Notes: generated from the letters alone by a model not told the origin. A stretch of 21,968 nt of DNA from Sterolibacterium sp964500605 (GCA_964500605.1 CAZCOS010000035.1:1-21968); one strand, 5' to 3'; numbered from the stretch's first letter, positions 1-7,854 are shown. A program made the numbers and translations.

Positions 1-235
1 CACGCAGATGCCGCCGCCCGGTGGTGGGCGTGTAATGGGTATCGCCCGCACGCAGCTGTTCGATGGCCCGCTCCACCACGGGTGCGGGCGTGCCGATGTC
101 AGGATCCCCGACGCTGAGCAGGATCACATCCTCTCCCCGCTCCTTTGCCGCCCAGGCCTCGTAGTGGGTCACCCAGGCATCGGAACCTTCTCCTGCAATA
201 CGCTGCACCAGTGGGGAATAAGGCATCGCTTTCAT
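1..235 (-). CDS. PLP-dependent aminotransferase, class I/II (N-terminal part, cut by window edge)
   Basis: Only the first 78 codons are in the window; the rest lies beyond position 1. The translation begins MKAMPYSPLVQRIAGEG and contains ILLSVGDPDIGTPAPVV followed by DTHYTPTTGRRHLR. This is the N-terminal pattern of fold-type I aspartate/aromatic-type aminotransferases: a conserved G-(D/E)-P-D turn and a Y-x-x-x-x-G-x-x-x-L-R segment. The PLP lysine lies outside, so substrate class cannot be judged. The ATG at 235 overlaps the TGA of the upstream phosphoesterase gene (ATGA, 4 bp). This argues for translational coupling and makes it the fifth gene of the minus-strand operon starting at 4267. 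In that context it would move an amino group between a keto acid and an amino acid; this role is inferred. Confidence 0.85.
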   Translation of the reverse strand, partial: MKAMPYSPLVQRIAGEGSDAWVTHYEAWAAKERGEDVILLSVGDPDIGTPAPVVERAIEQLRAGDTHYTPTTGRRHLR

Positions 236-990
236 GGAATGGTCACCCGCATTTCAGGCTCAAAGCCCGGGTTGAGAAGATCCGGGGCATAACCGCGGGG
301 ATTGCACACCACGCGCGTCGAACCCACATGATAGTCGCGTGATTCGTGGGTATGGCCATGTACCCACAGGCATACGTCCTTGTCGAACAGGGCCCCAAGA
401 TCGCTGACGAAGGCCGGGTTCAGCGGATTGCGGTCGTAGCGGGGATGCACGCTGCCGGCATGGGGCATGTGATGCGTAATGACCACGGTCGGACCATCGA
501 ACGGCTCGGACAGTCTTGCGTGCAGCCAGCGACGCTGGCACACGTGAATCTCGCGGGTCAGCTCGGGAGAAAGCTGCACGCCGGGAAGGTGTTCGATCAG
601 GTCATAGTCGCGCATGCCGCGGCGCGCATGCCGCATGGCGCGGCTCACCGTTTCCGGTTCCGTCCCATAGAACCCGAAGTCCGTCCACAAGGTCGTGCCG
701 AGAAACCGCACGCCCTGTTCCACCACCCATCCATCGTGCAGGAAATGAACGCCGTGCTGCGCGGCTGTGGCGTGCATGCGCTGCAAAAGGCTCGGCATGT
801 CGAAACCGAAATATTCATGATTGCCGGCCACGTAGAGGATCGGCGTGTCGGGAAAATGCCGGCGCGCCCAGGCAATGGCCGCATCGCCCACATGGATGTC
901 ACCGGCGAGAATCACCCCGTCAACGGGGCCCGAGGGCGGGATCCAGTCGCCAAACTCCAGGTGCAGGTCGGAATAAACAGCCAGGTTCAT
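232..990 (-). CDS. Calcineurin-like metallophosphoesterase
   Basis: This is a cytoplasmic metal-dependent phosphoesterase of about 252 residues with no signal peptide. All signature motifs are present in order: SDLHLE (metal ligands Asp8, His10), AGDIH, GNHEY, VITHHMPH and VHGHTHES. The active site therefore appears intact. Substrates in this family range from cyclic nucleotides to nucleic acids and phosphoproteins, and the sequence does not say which applies. I start at the ATG at 990 because the family begins directly with the strand leading to SDLH. The frame is open to a GTG at 1026, which would add 12 residues and sit 2 bp after the preceding stop; that alternative cannot be excluded. 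No strong ribosome-binding site precedes either start. Its stop overlaps the next start, so it is probably co-expressed with the operon, but its link to the pathway is unclear. Confidence 0.88.
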   Translation of the reverse strand: MNLAVYSDLHLEFGDWIPPSGPVDGVILAGDIHVGDAAIAWARRHFPDTPILYVAGNHEYFGFDMPSLLQRMHATAAQHGVHFLHDGWVVEQGVRFLGTTLWTDFGFYGTEPETVSRAMRHARRGMRDYDLIEHLPGVQLSPELTREIHVCQRRWLHARLSEPFDGPTVVITHHMPHAGSVHPRYDRNPLNPAFVSDLGALFDKDVCLWVHGHTHESRDYHVGSTRVVCNPRGYAPDLLNPGFEPEMRVTIP

Positions 991-1028
991 GACGACATGA
1001 ACTGTATCATGCCGTCGGCGGACCACTC

Positions 1029-1847
1029 CTACCCGAAGGTCATGGCCGACTGGCGCTGCATGAGGAATCGGGCCAGGCTCATGGCGACCAGCGCCGACGT
1101 CTTGGGTTGATTGGCTTGCGGATTTCCGCGTACGACCAGATCGAAACGGCCGAAGTTGCCCTGCGCCTGGATTTCATGCTCGTTGACCTGCAGGCCCGGA
1201 TCTGCCAGCAGGCGCACGCGGGTTTCCTCGAAGCCCATGCCGGCCAGGGCCACCGTGGCGGCGACATTGGCATTCTGCGGAAACCGCAGTGCTGCCTCGC
1301 GCGCCGTGCCCTCGAACACCTCCACCGATTCACCGGAGTGCGCAGCGCCCTGCGCAAGCGTCTCGGCTGGCGTGCCAAGCCATGCACGAGGCGGTTTGCG
1401 GCCGGTGTAACGGACTTCCCGGAGACCGCCTACGCGCGCAGCGCACAGCAGATCCACCGCCCCGATGGCACCCGTGGACAGCAGCACCCGCGCGCACCCT
1501 TCGGTTGCGGCCTGCCTGATGGACACTTCAAGCGCCCGGTCAGCCAGGGCACCGACCGAGGCCACCAGCACTTCCTGACCCGCTCGCAGCAGGACGGGCG
1601 CGTAACAGGCCAGCGCCGCGTGACCCGCACACTCGATGACCAGGTCCGCATCCAGATTGACCAACGCCGCCGGGTTGTCGACGAAGAGCGTGCCGACAGG
1701 CGCGAGGCCGCGAACCCGATCGTCGGGAGGTGAGCGCGTCGCGATCCCCACGAGATTCGCGTGGGGCAGATTCTGCCGGATGAGGGTCGCGAGGGACTGG
1801 CCGATGGCGCCAAATCCCACCATCGCAATCCTGAGTGCACCGCTCAC
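1029..1847 (-). CDS. nadX: L-aspartate dehydrogenase family protein (NadX-like)
   Basis: A 272-residue NAD(P)-dependent oxidoreductase, the usual length of the family. It has an N-terminal Rossmann fold with GFGAIG at residues 11-16 and an ECAGHAA segment near 72-78. The hallmark C-terminal motifs are FPQNANVAATVALAG at 189-203, the catalytic-type His in NEHEI (His224), and NPQANQPKTSALVAMSLARF near the end. The family interconverts L-aspartate and iminoaspartate/oxaloacetate, feeding NAD synthesis in some species. In others, for example a Pseudomonas aeruginosa cluster I recall with an adjacent aldehyde dehydrogenase, it belongs to catabolic operons. Here it sits between a DapA-like lyase (4-bp ATGA overlap at 1844-1847) and a phosphoesterase, with an aldehyde dehydrogenase first in the operon. 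A catabolic role is therefore more likely than NAD synthesis, and no nadA or nadC is visible. Confidence 0.9.
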   Translation of the reverse strand: MSGALRIAMVGFGAIGQSLATLIRQNLPHANLVGIATRSPPDDRVRGLAPVGTLFVDNPAALVNLDADLVIECAGHAALACYAPVLLRAGQEVLVASVGALADRALEVSIRQAATEGCARVLLSTGAIGAVDLLCAARVGGLREVRYTGRKPPRAWLGTPAETLAQGAAHSGESVEVFEGTAREAALRFPQNANVAATVALAGMGFEETRVRLLADPGLQVNEHEIQAQGNFGRFDLVVRGNPQANQPKTSALVAMSLARFLMQRQSAMTFG

Positions 1848-2815
1848 GGAGCTGCTGACAGCCCGCTTTCCCCGAAGGCATGGCGGATTGCGGCGCGCTC
1901 GGATTCACCGAGCTGCAACAAGGGCCGCCTGACCGGGCCGCCTGCCTGTCCCAGCAGTTCCTGCCAGTATTTCTGCTGGGCATGCGGCGTGCCGGGTGCG
2001 CGTGAATGCGCGATGGCCTTGCGGACCGGATCGAGGCTGTCGCGAACCCGGCGTGCCTCTTCGAAACGGCCCTGGAATGCCAGCTGCGTGTACTCGTGCA
2101 TGCGACGGTCGGTGCGGGTCTGGTACAGGATGGGCGGAATCGAACACAGGTACAAACGCCATCCCAGTTCGATGATGTTGTCGAGCCACTCGGTCTCGGA
2201 TGAGGTGCTGACGATCAGGTATTCGCTCGCCATCCGGCTTAGGCGCGCATACATTTCCCGGGGCACGCTGTACTTGATCGCCACCACGTTGCGGCATTCC
2301 GCCGCAATGGCGGCGCAGGTCTCGGGCGACAGCACGTAACCGGCATCGGGATGCGACCACATCACCACCGGAAGATTCACATGGGAGGCGATGTGGCGGT
2401 AGTACTCACGCACCGTGGTGTCGATGTCCTTGCCGAAATGCAGCATCGGCGCATGCACCACGATGTAGTCCGCACCCGCGTGCTCGGCATGCCGGGCCAG
2501 TTCGATGACCGTATCGAGGTTCTGGTCCGACACGGACATCATGATGCCGCCGGTGGCGCCATGTTCGCGGGCAGCGGCCACGGCGATCTCGCAGACCCGC
2601 TTGCGCTCGGCCAACGACAGGGAAAAGAACTCGCCCTGCTTGCCGCAGATGAACAACCCCGCGATGCCCAGATCGACGAACCAGTGACGCAGGTTGCGGC
2701 GAAGGCCGGCTTCATCGATCACCAATGATGGCGTGAACGGAGTGGGCACTGCAGCCCAGACCCCATGGAGCCGGTCGCGGGCGAGTGCCTTGAAGTCAGT
2801 TGCAGGATTGATCAC
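1844..2815 (-). CDS. Dihydrodipicolinate synthase/N-acetylneuraminate lyase superfamily protein (atypical active site)
   Basis: A 323-residue TIM-barrel class I aldolase or lyase. WAAVPTPFTP near residues 20-29 is the typical entry strand. GKQGE at 58-62 occupies the position of the classical GTTGE motif, and VVAIKYSV contains the predicted Schiff-base lysine, Lys181. The normal Tyr of the L-Y-N-x-P motif is replaced: the sequence reads MWSHP, giving Trp153 there. Both GTTGE threonines are Lys-Gln. These changes make true DapA activity in lysine synthesis unlikely. A pyruvate-forming retro-aldol or hydratase-aldolase reaction whose aldehyde product goes to the adjacent dehydrogenase is a reasonable guess. 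The gene follows the aldehyde dehydrogenase by 18 bp and overlaps the aspartate dehydrogenase by 4 bp. The family call is firm; the reaction is unknown. Confidence 0.88.
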   Translation of the reverse strand: MINPATDFKALARDRLHGVWAAVPTPFTPSLVIDEAGLRRNLRHWFVDLGIAGLFICGKQGEFFSLSLAERKRVCEIAVAAAREHGATGGIMMSVSDQNLDTVIELARHAEHAGADYIVVHAPMLHFGKDIDTTVREYYRHIASHVNLPVVMWSHPDAGYVLSPETCAAIAAECRNVVAIKYSVPREMYARLSRMASEYLIVSTSSETEWLDNIIELGWRLYLCSIPPILYQTRTDRRMHEYTQLAFQGRFEEARRVRDSLDPVRKAIAHSRAPGTPHAQQKYWQELLGQAGGPVRRPLLQLGESERAAIRHAFGESGLSAAP

Positions 2816-2833
2816 TTTGAAACCACCGGATGT

Positions 2834-4267
2834 TCAATACGTCATGCTGTGGGATACGTTCTTGATGACCGTATAGTTCGCGAGCCCTTCGGCACCGCCT
2901 TCACGGCCCAGACCGCTGTCCTTCACGCCACCGAATGGCGTTTCCGCCACCGAAGCCTCCAGCGTGTTGATGGACAGGTTGCCGGTTTCGATGCCTTCGG
3001 TGAGCAGGTCCACATTGCGCGCGGAATGGGTGAAGGCGTAGGCGGCAAGTCCGAAAGGCAACCCGTTGGCCTTTTCGATGGCCTCTTCCAGGGAGTCCAC
3101 CGGGTTGATGAGCGCCAGCGGACCAAAGGGTTCCTCGCGCATGGCGCGCGCGTCATCGGGCAGTTCGGACAGGACGGTCGGCGGGAAGAAGTAGCCGCGA
3201 TTCTTCGGCCGTTCGCCGCCGGCCAGCACGTTAGCGCCTTTCTCTCGCGCATCCGCCACCAGCCGTTCCAGCGCATCGATGCGCCGGTGGTTGGCCAGCG
3301 GCCCCATCTGCGTGGAAGGATCCATGCCGTCACCGACCCTGATGCTCCTTGCCTTCTCGACGAAGGCCTGGGTGAAGGCGTTGAACAGCGGCTTTTGCAC
3401 GTAGAAACGGGTCGGCGAGGTGCAGACCTGCCCGGCATTGCGGATCTTCCGGATCGCGGACATGACCCCCGTGGCCACCGGGTCCACGTCGTCACAGACG
3501 ATGACGGGTGCGTGCCCGCCCAGTTCCATCAGCACCGGCTTGATGTGCCGGGCCGCGATTTCAGTCAGATGCCGGCCCACCGCCGTGGAACCGGTGAACG
3601 CCACCAGGCGCACCTGGGGCTGCGGGATGAGATAGGAGGATATTTCGGATGGCACCCCGAAAACGAGGTTGAGGACTCCCGGCGGAAGTCCCGCGTCGTG
3701 AAAGGCCCGGGCGATGTGGATGGCGCCGGCCGGAGTCTCCTCCGCCGCCTTCATGATGATCGAGCAACCCGCCGCAAGCGCACCGCCTATCTTTCGCGAC
3801 GGCTGGCTCATCGGGAAATTCCAGGGAGAAAATCCGGCGACCACCCCGATCGGCTGTTGCAGCACGATGTACCGGATGCCCGGGGCACTGGGAATCACCC
3901 GGCCGTACAGACGCAGACCCTCGGCCGCATCCCATTCGAAGAACTCGCAGCCGCGGATCACCTCGGCTCGCGCCTGCGCGATGGGCTTGCCGTGCTCGAG
4001 GGTGATCGAATGCGCGATCTCCTCGATGCGCTCGCGCATCAGGGTCGCGGCCTTGAGGATGATCTCGGCGCGCCGGGCAGGCGGCGTGTTTCTCCACACC
4101 CGGAAGCCCCCGGAGGCAGCGTCCAGCGCCGCATCCAGGTCGGATCGCCCGGCGACCGGGAGTCTGGCGATCTCGCATTCGTCGGCGGGATTCAGGACGG
4201 GCAAGGTGTCTGCCGACGATTGCCACTGGCCGCCTATGTACAGCTGAAGGTCGGGATACCGGCTCAT
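2834..4267 (-). CDS. NAD(P)-dependent aldehyde dehydrogenase (succinate-semialdehyde dehydrogenase-like)
   Basis: A full-length cytoplasmic aldehyde dehydrogenase of 477 residues. The key residues are all present: Asn150 in SPWNFP, Lys173 in IMKAAEETPAG, the GSTAVG nucleotide turn near 226-231, general base Glu248 in MELGGHAPV, catalytic Cys282 in NAGQVCTSPTR, and the EEPFGP motif at 378-383. The overall pattern (YIGGQW start, GNLSINTLEASVAETPFGGVKDSGLGREGG end) fits the GabD/semialdehyde branch, but the exact aldehyde cannot be told. It is the first gene of a five-gene minus-strand operon and is divergent from a LysR regulator 109 bp away. This arrangement usually means the regulator controls it in response to the pathway substrate. 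The likely role is oxidising an aldehyde made by the downstream lyase. Confidence 0.93.
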   Translation of the reverse strand: MSRYPDLQLYIGGQWQSSADTLPVLNPADECEIARLPVAGRSDLDAALDAASGGFRVWRNTPPARRAEIILKAATLMRERIEEIAHSITLEHGKPIAQARAEVIRGCEFFEWDAAEGLRLYGRVIPSAPGIRYIVLQQPIGVVAGFSPWNFPMSQPSRKIGGALAAGCSIIMKAAEETPAGAIHIARAFHDAGLPPGVLNLVFGVPSEISSYLIPQPQVRLVAFTGSTAVGRHLTEIAARHIKPVLMELGGHAPVIVCDDVDPVATGVMSAIRKIRNAGQVCTSPTRFYVQKPLFNAFTQAFVEKARSIRVGDGMDPSTQMGPLANHRRIDALERLVADAREKGANVLAGGERPKNRGYFFPPTVLSELPDDARAMREEPFGPLALINPVDSLEEAIEKANGLPFGLAAYAFTHSARNVDLLTEGIETGNLSINTLEASVAETPFGGVKDSGLGREGGAEGLANYTVIKNVSHSMTY

Positions 4268-4376
4268 GATCTCTCGGGATGGCGTTGGGTGTGCCGGACA
4301 TTTGAACGCGGATGCATTTATAAGACAATCAACTTTATCTTTCGTATTATGCTGTTTTCATTATTAATATAATTCC
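4268..4376. promoter_or_regulatory. Divergent promoter/operator region between aldehyde dehydrogenase operon and LysR gene
   Basis: This 109-bp spacer is markedly AT-rich from about 4310 on, within otherwise GC-rich DNA. It contains ATAA-N11-TTAT (4320-4338), a palindrome of the T-N11-A type bound by LysR-family proteins. A plausible plus-strand promoter for the regulator is AAGACA (4322-4327), a 17-bp spacer and TATTAT (4345-4350). A perfect TATAAT also sits at 4368-4373, too close to the ATG for a normal leader. No good -35 box is seen on the minus strand, as expected for an activator-dependent operon promoter. The site assignment is by pattern only. Confidence 0.5.
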
Positions 4377-5282
4377 ATGAACATAACCCTCCGTCAGCTG
4401 CGTGCATTCCGCGAAGTCGCGCGGCGCGAAAGCTTCACCGAGGCCGCCAGACGCCTGAACCTGTCGCAGTCCGCGGTCAGCGCCATGATCCGTGAACTCG
4501 AACGCCAGATCGGCTTCAGCCTCCTGGATCGCACCACCCGCAAGGTCGTTCTGAATCCTTCCGGCGAACACCTCCTCGAGCTGTCCGGGAGGGTACTCAG
4601 CGACGTGGATTCGGCACTCCGGGAGGCAAGAGGCCTGCTCAACAAGAGCCGGGGACGGGTCATCGTCGCCGCCTCGCCGCTGTCCGCAGTCACTGTCCTG
4701 CCCTCACGGATCGCGAAATTCGCAAAGATGTATCCCCAGGTCCATGTCGAATTGCGGGACATGCTGACGGACCAGATCCTGCAAAGCGTGCGCAACGGCA
4801 CGGTCGATATCGGCGTCGGAACCTTCGAGCGATCCGCGACCGAACTCACGCTCAGCACCCTGTATGAGGACGTACTCGGTGTGGTCATGCCCGTCGATTC
4901 ATCCCTCACCCGGCGCCGGCCGCTGCGTTGGCGGGATCTTGCCGGGCAATCATCGATCGCACTGTCCCGCTCCAGCGTTTTCCGGCCTCTGATCGATACG
5001 ACCCTCAGCGCCCAGTCCATCGAACTGGGAGAAACACACTTCGAAGTGGGGTACATGGGTACCGCCGTGGCGCTGATCGAACAGGGCCTTGGCATCAGCA
5101 TCCTGCCGGAACGGGCCGCCGCCCTCATCAAGCACCGCAAGGCATGCTTTCGCCGGCTCACCGCTCCGGTCGTGTCGCGCCCGATGACCCTGGTGACCCG
5201 TGCCGGCCGGTCGCTGTCACCTGCGGCCAGCGCATTCGTTGCATGCCTGTCGGAAACGGCTATCGGTGCGGGGCAAGCCTGA
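4377..5282 (+). CDS. LysR-family transcriptional regulator
   Basis: A 301-residue LysR-type regulator of typical length. Residues 1-60 are the winged helix-turn-helix: the region around FTEAARRLNLSQSAVSAMI matches the family signature and is followed by LERQIGFSLLDRTTRKVVL. Residues from about 90 to 295 form the periplasmic-binding-protein-like effector domain, including a GLGISILPE segment. The gene is transcribed away from the five-gene operon starting at 4267, so it is most likely the operon's activator and regulates itself, responding to a pathway intermediate. It is the last clearly high-GC gene on the left side. The next gene, convergent at 5336, belongs to the lower-GC block. No good Shine-Dalgarno sequence precedes the ATG. 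Confidence 0.93.
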   Translation: MNITLRQLRAFREVARRESFTEAARRLNLSQSAVSAMIRELERQIGFSLLDRTTRKVVLNPSGEHLLELSGRVLSDVDSALREARGLLNKSRGRVIVAASPLSAVTVLPSRIAKFAKMYPQVHVELRDMLTDQILQSVRNGTVDIGVGTFERSATELTLSTLYEDVLGVVMPVDSSLTRRRPLRWRDLAGQSSIALSRSSVFRPLIDTTLSAQSIELGETHFEVGYMGTAVALIEQGLGISILPERAAALIKHRKACFRRLTAPVVSRPMTLVTRAGRSLSPAASAFVACLSETAIGAGQA

Positions 5283-5335
5283 CGGTGAACATGTGAAAGG
5301 AAACATGGCCAGGTCAACCCAATGAGCCCAGACAA

Positions 5336-6166
5336 TCATTCAGGCAATGCCGAGGCGAACCTGTCAACTTCACTATTGAAACGATCTGGATCCTCGATGA
5401 ACAAGCAATGACCGCAGTCCTCAAAAATCGAGAGACTTGCGTTCGCAGCGTACTTCACAATCAATTCCAATCCCTCGCGAGGCTGCGCGCTACGCCCTCC
5501 GCCACAGACGAGCGTCGGGACCGGAAAATCCTTAAGTACGTCCTGATACTCACGCAGACTCTGGTCCACCAAAATTGCTGCCGCCACCGCTTCTGGAGCA
5601 CGAGTCATTTCATCGAACATCCATACCATATCTTCTGGCGATGGCTGCTTCGCAAACATCATCGGGATTATTTCTCGAATCAGTGCATTTCGCTCCGTCA
5701 GCAATCGATAGTGCCAGAGGCGCAGCGTCTCGTGTGAAATCAAGGCGTCCGGTATCTGTTCAGATTGCCAATCAGAAGGAGGTTGGTCAATGACCACGAG
5801 CCCGCGCATGCCCGCAGGTCCGAACTGTTGAACGTAGTCCCAGCAAACGAATGCTCCCATTGACCAACCGACGGCGACAAAAGATTCAACACCAAGATTC
5901 CTCAAAAATTGGCGCATGTCCCGTGCGTAACATGGTACCGCCTGATCAGAAAGTGTCATAGATGAGCGGCCATGCCCGCGAAGATCGGGGGCGATGACTC
6001 GATAGCGGTCGCTCAGGGAGCCAATTTGTCTGGCGAAAAAGCGTGAGCTGCCCCACATGCCATGAACGAGAAGAAGTACGGGTCCTTGTCCATGATCCAC
6101 ATAGTGAAGGTGCACTCCGTCACTTACCGTGACTGTGCCCGCCACCTCCTCCGCTTGAAGTGCCAT
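5336..6166 (-). CDS. Alpha/beta-fold hydrolase
   Basis: A 276-residue cytoplasmic alpha/beta hydrolase. It shows the oxyanion HGMWGSS motif (35-41), PDLRGHGRS (60-68), the nucleophile elbow GWSMG (Ser102) and the catalytic-type His253 in EDCGHCLFIEDPDRF. The usual acid after strand 7 is not visible: CGGGRSAQP has Ser226 where GxxD is expected. Asp127, right after strand 6 (LVVIDQPP), could serve instead, as in LinB-type dehalogenases. A strong AGGAG lies 7 bp before the ATG. The gene is last of a three-gene minus-strand run with two SDR dehydrogenases, in the island containing kynureninase. Possible roles are hydrolysis of an ester, amide, thioester or C-C bond of an aromatic intermediate. 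It does not look like the HOD/AqdC cofactor-free dioxygenases that share this fold. Confidence 0.85.
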   Translation of the reverse strand: MALQAEEVAGTVTVSDGVHLHYVDHGQGPVLLLVHGMWGSSRFFARQIGSLSDRYRVIAPDLRGHGRSSMTLSDQAVPCYARDMRQFLRNLGVESFVAVGWSMGAFVCWDYVQQFGPAGMRGLVVIDQPPSDWQSEQIPDALISHETLRLWHYRLLTERNALIREIIPMMFAKQPSPEDMVWMFDEMTRAPEAVAAAILVDQSLREYQDVLKDFPVPTLVCGGGRSAQPREGLELIVKYAANASLSIFEDCGHCLFIEDPDRFNSEVDRFASALPE

Positions 6167-6190
6167 GATCCAGCTCCTATCTTCATATCC

Positions 6191-6955
6191 TCATGCGACC
6201 GAAAAGCCTGCATCAACGGGCATTGCAACCCCAGTGATCAGAGATGCATCGTCGGAGGCAAGAAAAAGCACCGCGTCTGCAATTTCCTCCGGTTCTGCAA
6301 GTCGTTGATGCAACGGGTGGATATTGCCATATTCGGTCAGCGCAGCCGCGACATCCACCCCAGCAGGAAGAACTGATTCAATCATGGCTGTACGCACAGC
6401 ACCCGGGCAAACACAATTCACCCGCACCTGACCTGCATAGTCAAGCGCCATCGAGCGAGACAAATGGACAACGCCTGCTTTCGAGGCATGGTAGGCCGCT
6501 TCATCCCTCTTTGCCACAAGCGCCAGCGCTGACGCCACGTTCACAATATTGCCCTGGGTCAAAATCAGCATTGGCAGACTATGTTTGCAAATGAGGAATG
6601 TGCCGGTGAGGTTCACCTCGAGCGTTCGTCGCCATTCGTCGAGCGGAGTCGTACCCACTGGATTCTGTGGTCCGGCAATCCCGGCGCTGTTCACCACCGT
6701 GTGCAACTTCCTCTGCTCGCGTATGACACAGGAAATTGCAGCCAGCACGTCCTCCTCAGAACTCACATCAGCGCGTATTCCAATGCCGCCGTATTCCAGG
6801 GATGCAGCAATCTTTTCGGCCGTTGCGAGATCACGATCCACACAAGCAACCCACGCGCCTTCTTCGGAAAAGCGCCTCGCAATCGCGCGCCCAATGCCAC
6901 TTCCAGCTCCAGTCACAAGCGCATTGCGTCTTTCCAGTCTTTTCGCGATTGCCAT
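6191..6955 (-). CDS. SDR-family NAD-dependent dehydrogenase
   Basis: A classical short-chain dehydrogenase of about 254 residues. It has TGAGSGIG (dinucleotide motif), an Asp at the end of strand 2 (ACVDRD) favouring NAD over NADP, an N-S-A-G segment, and the catalytic Ser-Tyr-Lys as NVAS...YHASK. PGAVRT follows the active site and a PVDAGFSV end is typical of the family. The frame is open to 7024, but I start at the ATG at 6955. An AGGA lies 9 bp before it, the protein then begins at the usual distance from the Rossmann strand, and overlap with the upstream SDR is avoided. The gene sits 24 bp before the hydrolase and 31 bp after the second SDR, so one transcript is likely. It probably oxidises a hydroxyl group of a catabolic intermediate; the substrate is unknown. 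Confidence 0.88.
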   Translation of the reverse strand: MAIAKRLERRNALVTGAGSGIGRAIARRFSEEGAWVACVDRDLATAEKIAASLEYGGIGIRADVSSEEDVLAAISCVIREQRKLHTVVNSAGIAGPQNPVGTTPLDEWRRTLEVNLTGTFLICKHSLPMLILTQGNIVNVASALALVAKRDEAAYHASKAGVVHLSRSMALDYAGQVRVNCVCPGAVRTAMIESVLPAGVDVAAALTEYGNIHPLHQRLAEPEEIADAVLFLASDDASLITGVAMPVDAGFSVA

Positions 6956-6986
6956 GGCAAATAGTCCTGCGATGGGATTACAGAGT

Positions 6987-7760
6987 TCAAGAAATCGTTG
7001 CACCGCCATCAACGGGGAGCACAACGCCGGTCACGAAGTTTGCCTCGGCAGATGCAAGATAGGCGATTGCCGATGCGATTTCGTGTGGCTGGCCCACACG
7101 GTTCATAGCCTGAACCCGGGCCGCGGCTGTACGGGCCTTTTCAGGGTCCACATTCGAACCTACCCACGCAGCCAGAAGAGGTGTATCAACAAAACATGGG
7201 CAAACGCAATTGACTCGTATTCCGTACGGGGCGCCATCCAGCGCAGCCGCACGAGTCAGCTGCGCCACACCACCCTTGCTCGCACAATACGCGGCTTGGT
7301 TCACCTGGCCAATCAGCGCGGCGTCGGAAGCAACATTGACTATCGTGCCTTGCCGCCTGGCTATCATCCCCGGCATTACATACCTGCACAAAAGAAAAGT
7401 GCCAGTAAGGTTTACATCAAGCACTCTGCACCAGTCGCTCGGCGCAGTACTTTGTAATGCGGCTTCGTGCACAATACCTGCACAATTGACGACGACATCG
7501 ATTTTGCCGGAAACCGAAAGGACTTTTTCTACAGTTCGCGCAACGCCGTCCGCGTGCCGCACATCCAGATCCATCGGTCTGAGTCCGGGAAACGCCTGAC
7601 TTGCAACTTCGGAGCGGCCCGGCAGGTCGGCGATCCAAACATCCCCCCCCTCCGCTGCAAAGCGCTTTGCCGTTGCAAAACCAATCCCGGACGCGCCGCC
7701 CGTCACAAGCACTGTCTGCCCGGCAAAGCGCTGCAAACCATACGATCTCACATCAGGCAT
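6987..7760 (-). CDS. SDR-family NAD-dependent dehydrogenase, second copy
   Basis: A classical SDR of about 257 residues with TGGASGIG, IADLPGR (Asp favouring NAD), NCAGI, NVASDAALIGQ and the catalytic YCASK, then PCFVDTPLL and a PVDGGATIS end. The ATG at 7760 is preceded by GGAGAGG at good spacing. A longer reading from 7793 would run into the divergent regulator gene. It shares the architecture of the next SDR but differs clearly in sequence, so the two are related enzymes, not a recent duplication. They may catalyse successive oxidations. It is the first gene of the minus-strand trio SDR-SDR-alpha/beta hydrolase, divergent from an XRE-cupin regulator that may control it. Confidence 0.88.
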   Translation of the reverse strand: MPDVRSYGLQRFAGQTVLVTGGASGIGFATAKRFAAEGGDVWIADLPGRSEVASQAFPGLRPMDLDVRHADGVARTVEKVLSVSGKIDVVVNCAGIVHEAALQSTAPSDWCRVLDVNLTGTFLLCRYVMPGMIARRQGTIVNVASDAALIGQVNQAAYCASKGGVAQLTRAAALDGAPYGIRVNCVCPCFVDTPLLAAWVGSNVDPEKARTAAARVQAMNRVGQPHEIASAIAYLASAEANFVTGVVLPVDGGATIS

Positions 7761-7854
7761 TTCCCTCTCCCCGAGGATGACGACCACTTCCAAATTCCTG
7801 TACGATCCGCATGTTCACAGCACATTTCTCAAGGCAATTCTTTTCTACAACCCT
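7761..7854. promoter_or_regulatory. Divergent intergenic control region, SDR trio versus XRE-cupin regulator
   Basis: This roughly 94-bp spacer lies between two divergently read transcription units and must contain both promoters unless the regulator starts at the upstream ATG at 7777. I see no convincing paired -35/-10 boxes and no long palindrome. By position it is the natural binding region for the XRE-cupin protein. Confidence 0.35.

Noticed and set aside
346..1110. A 254-codon plus-strand frame opposite the phosphoesterase
   Set aside because: It is a shadow of the minus-strand phosphoesterase, whose metal motifs are all intact.
1844..2815. Annotating the DapA-like gene as dapA for lysine biosynthesis
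   Set aside because: The active-site Tyr and the GTTGE threonines are missing, and the gene is in a catabolic operon.
2765..4372. A 535-codon open frame on the plus strand opposite the aldehyde dehydrogenase gene
   Set aside because: It is antisense to a gene with complete catalytic motifs. The translation is rich in Arg, His and Gly with no domain, as expected in high-GC shadow frames.
4394..5335. A 313-codon minus-strand frame opposite the LysR gene
   Set aside because: The plus-strand product is an unmistakable LysR protein; the antisense product is Ser/Arg-rich without a domain.
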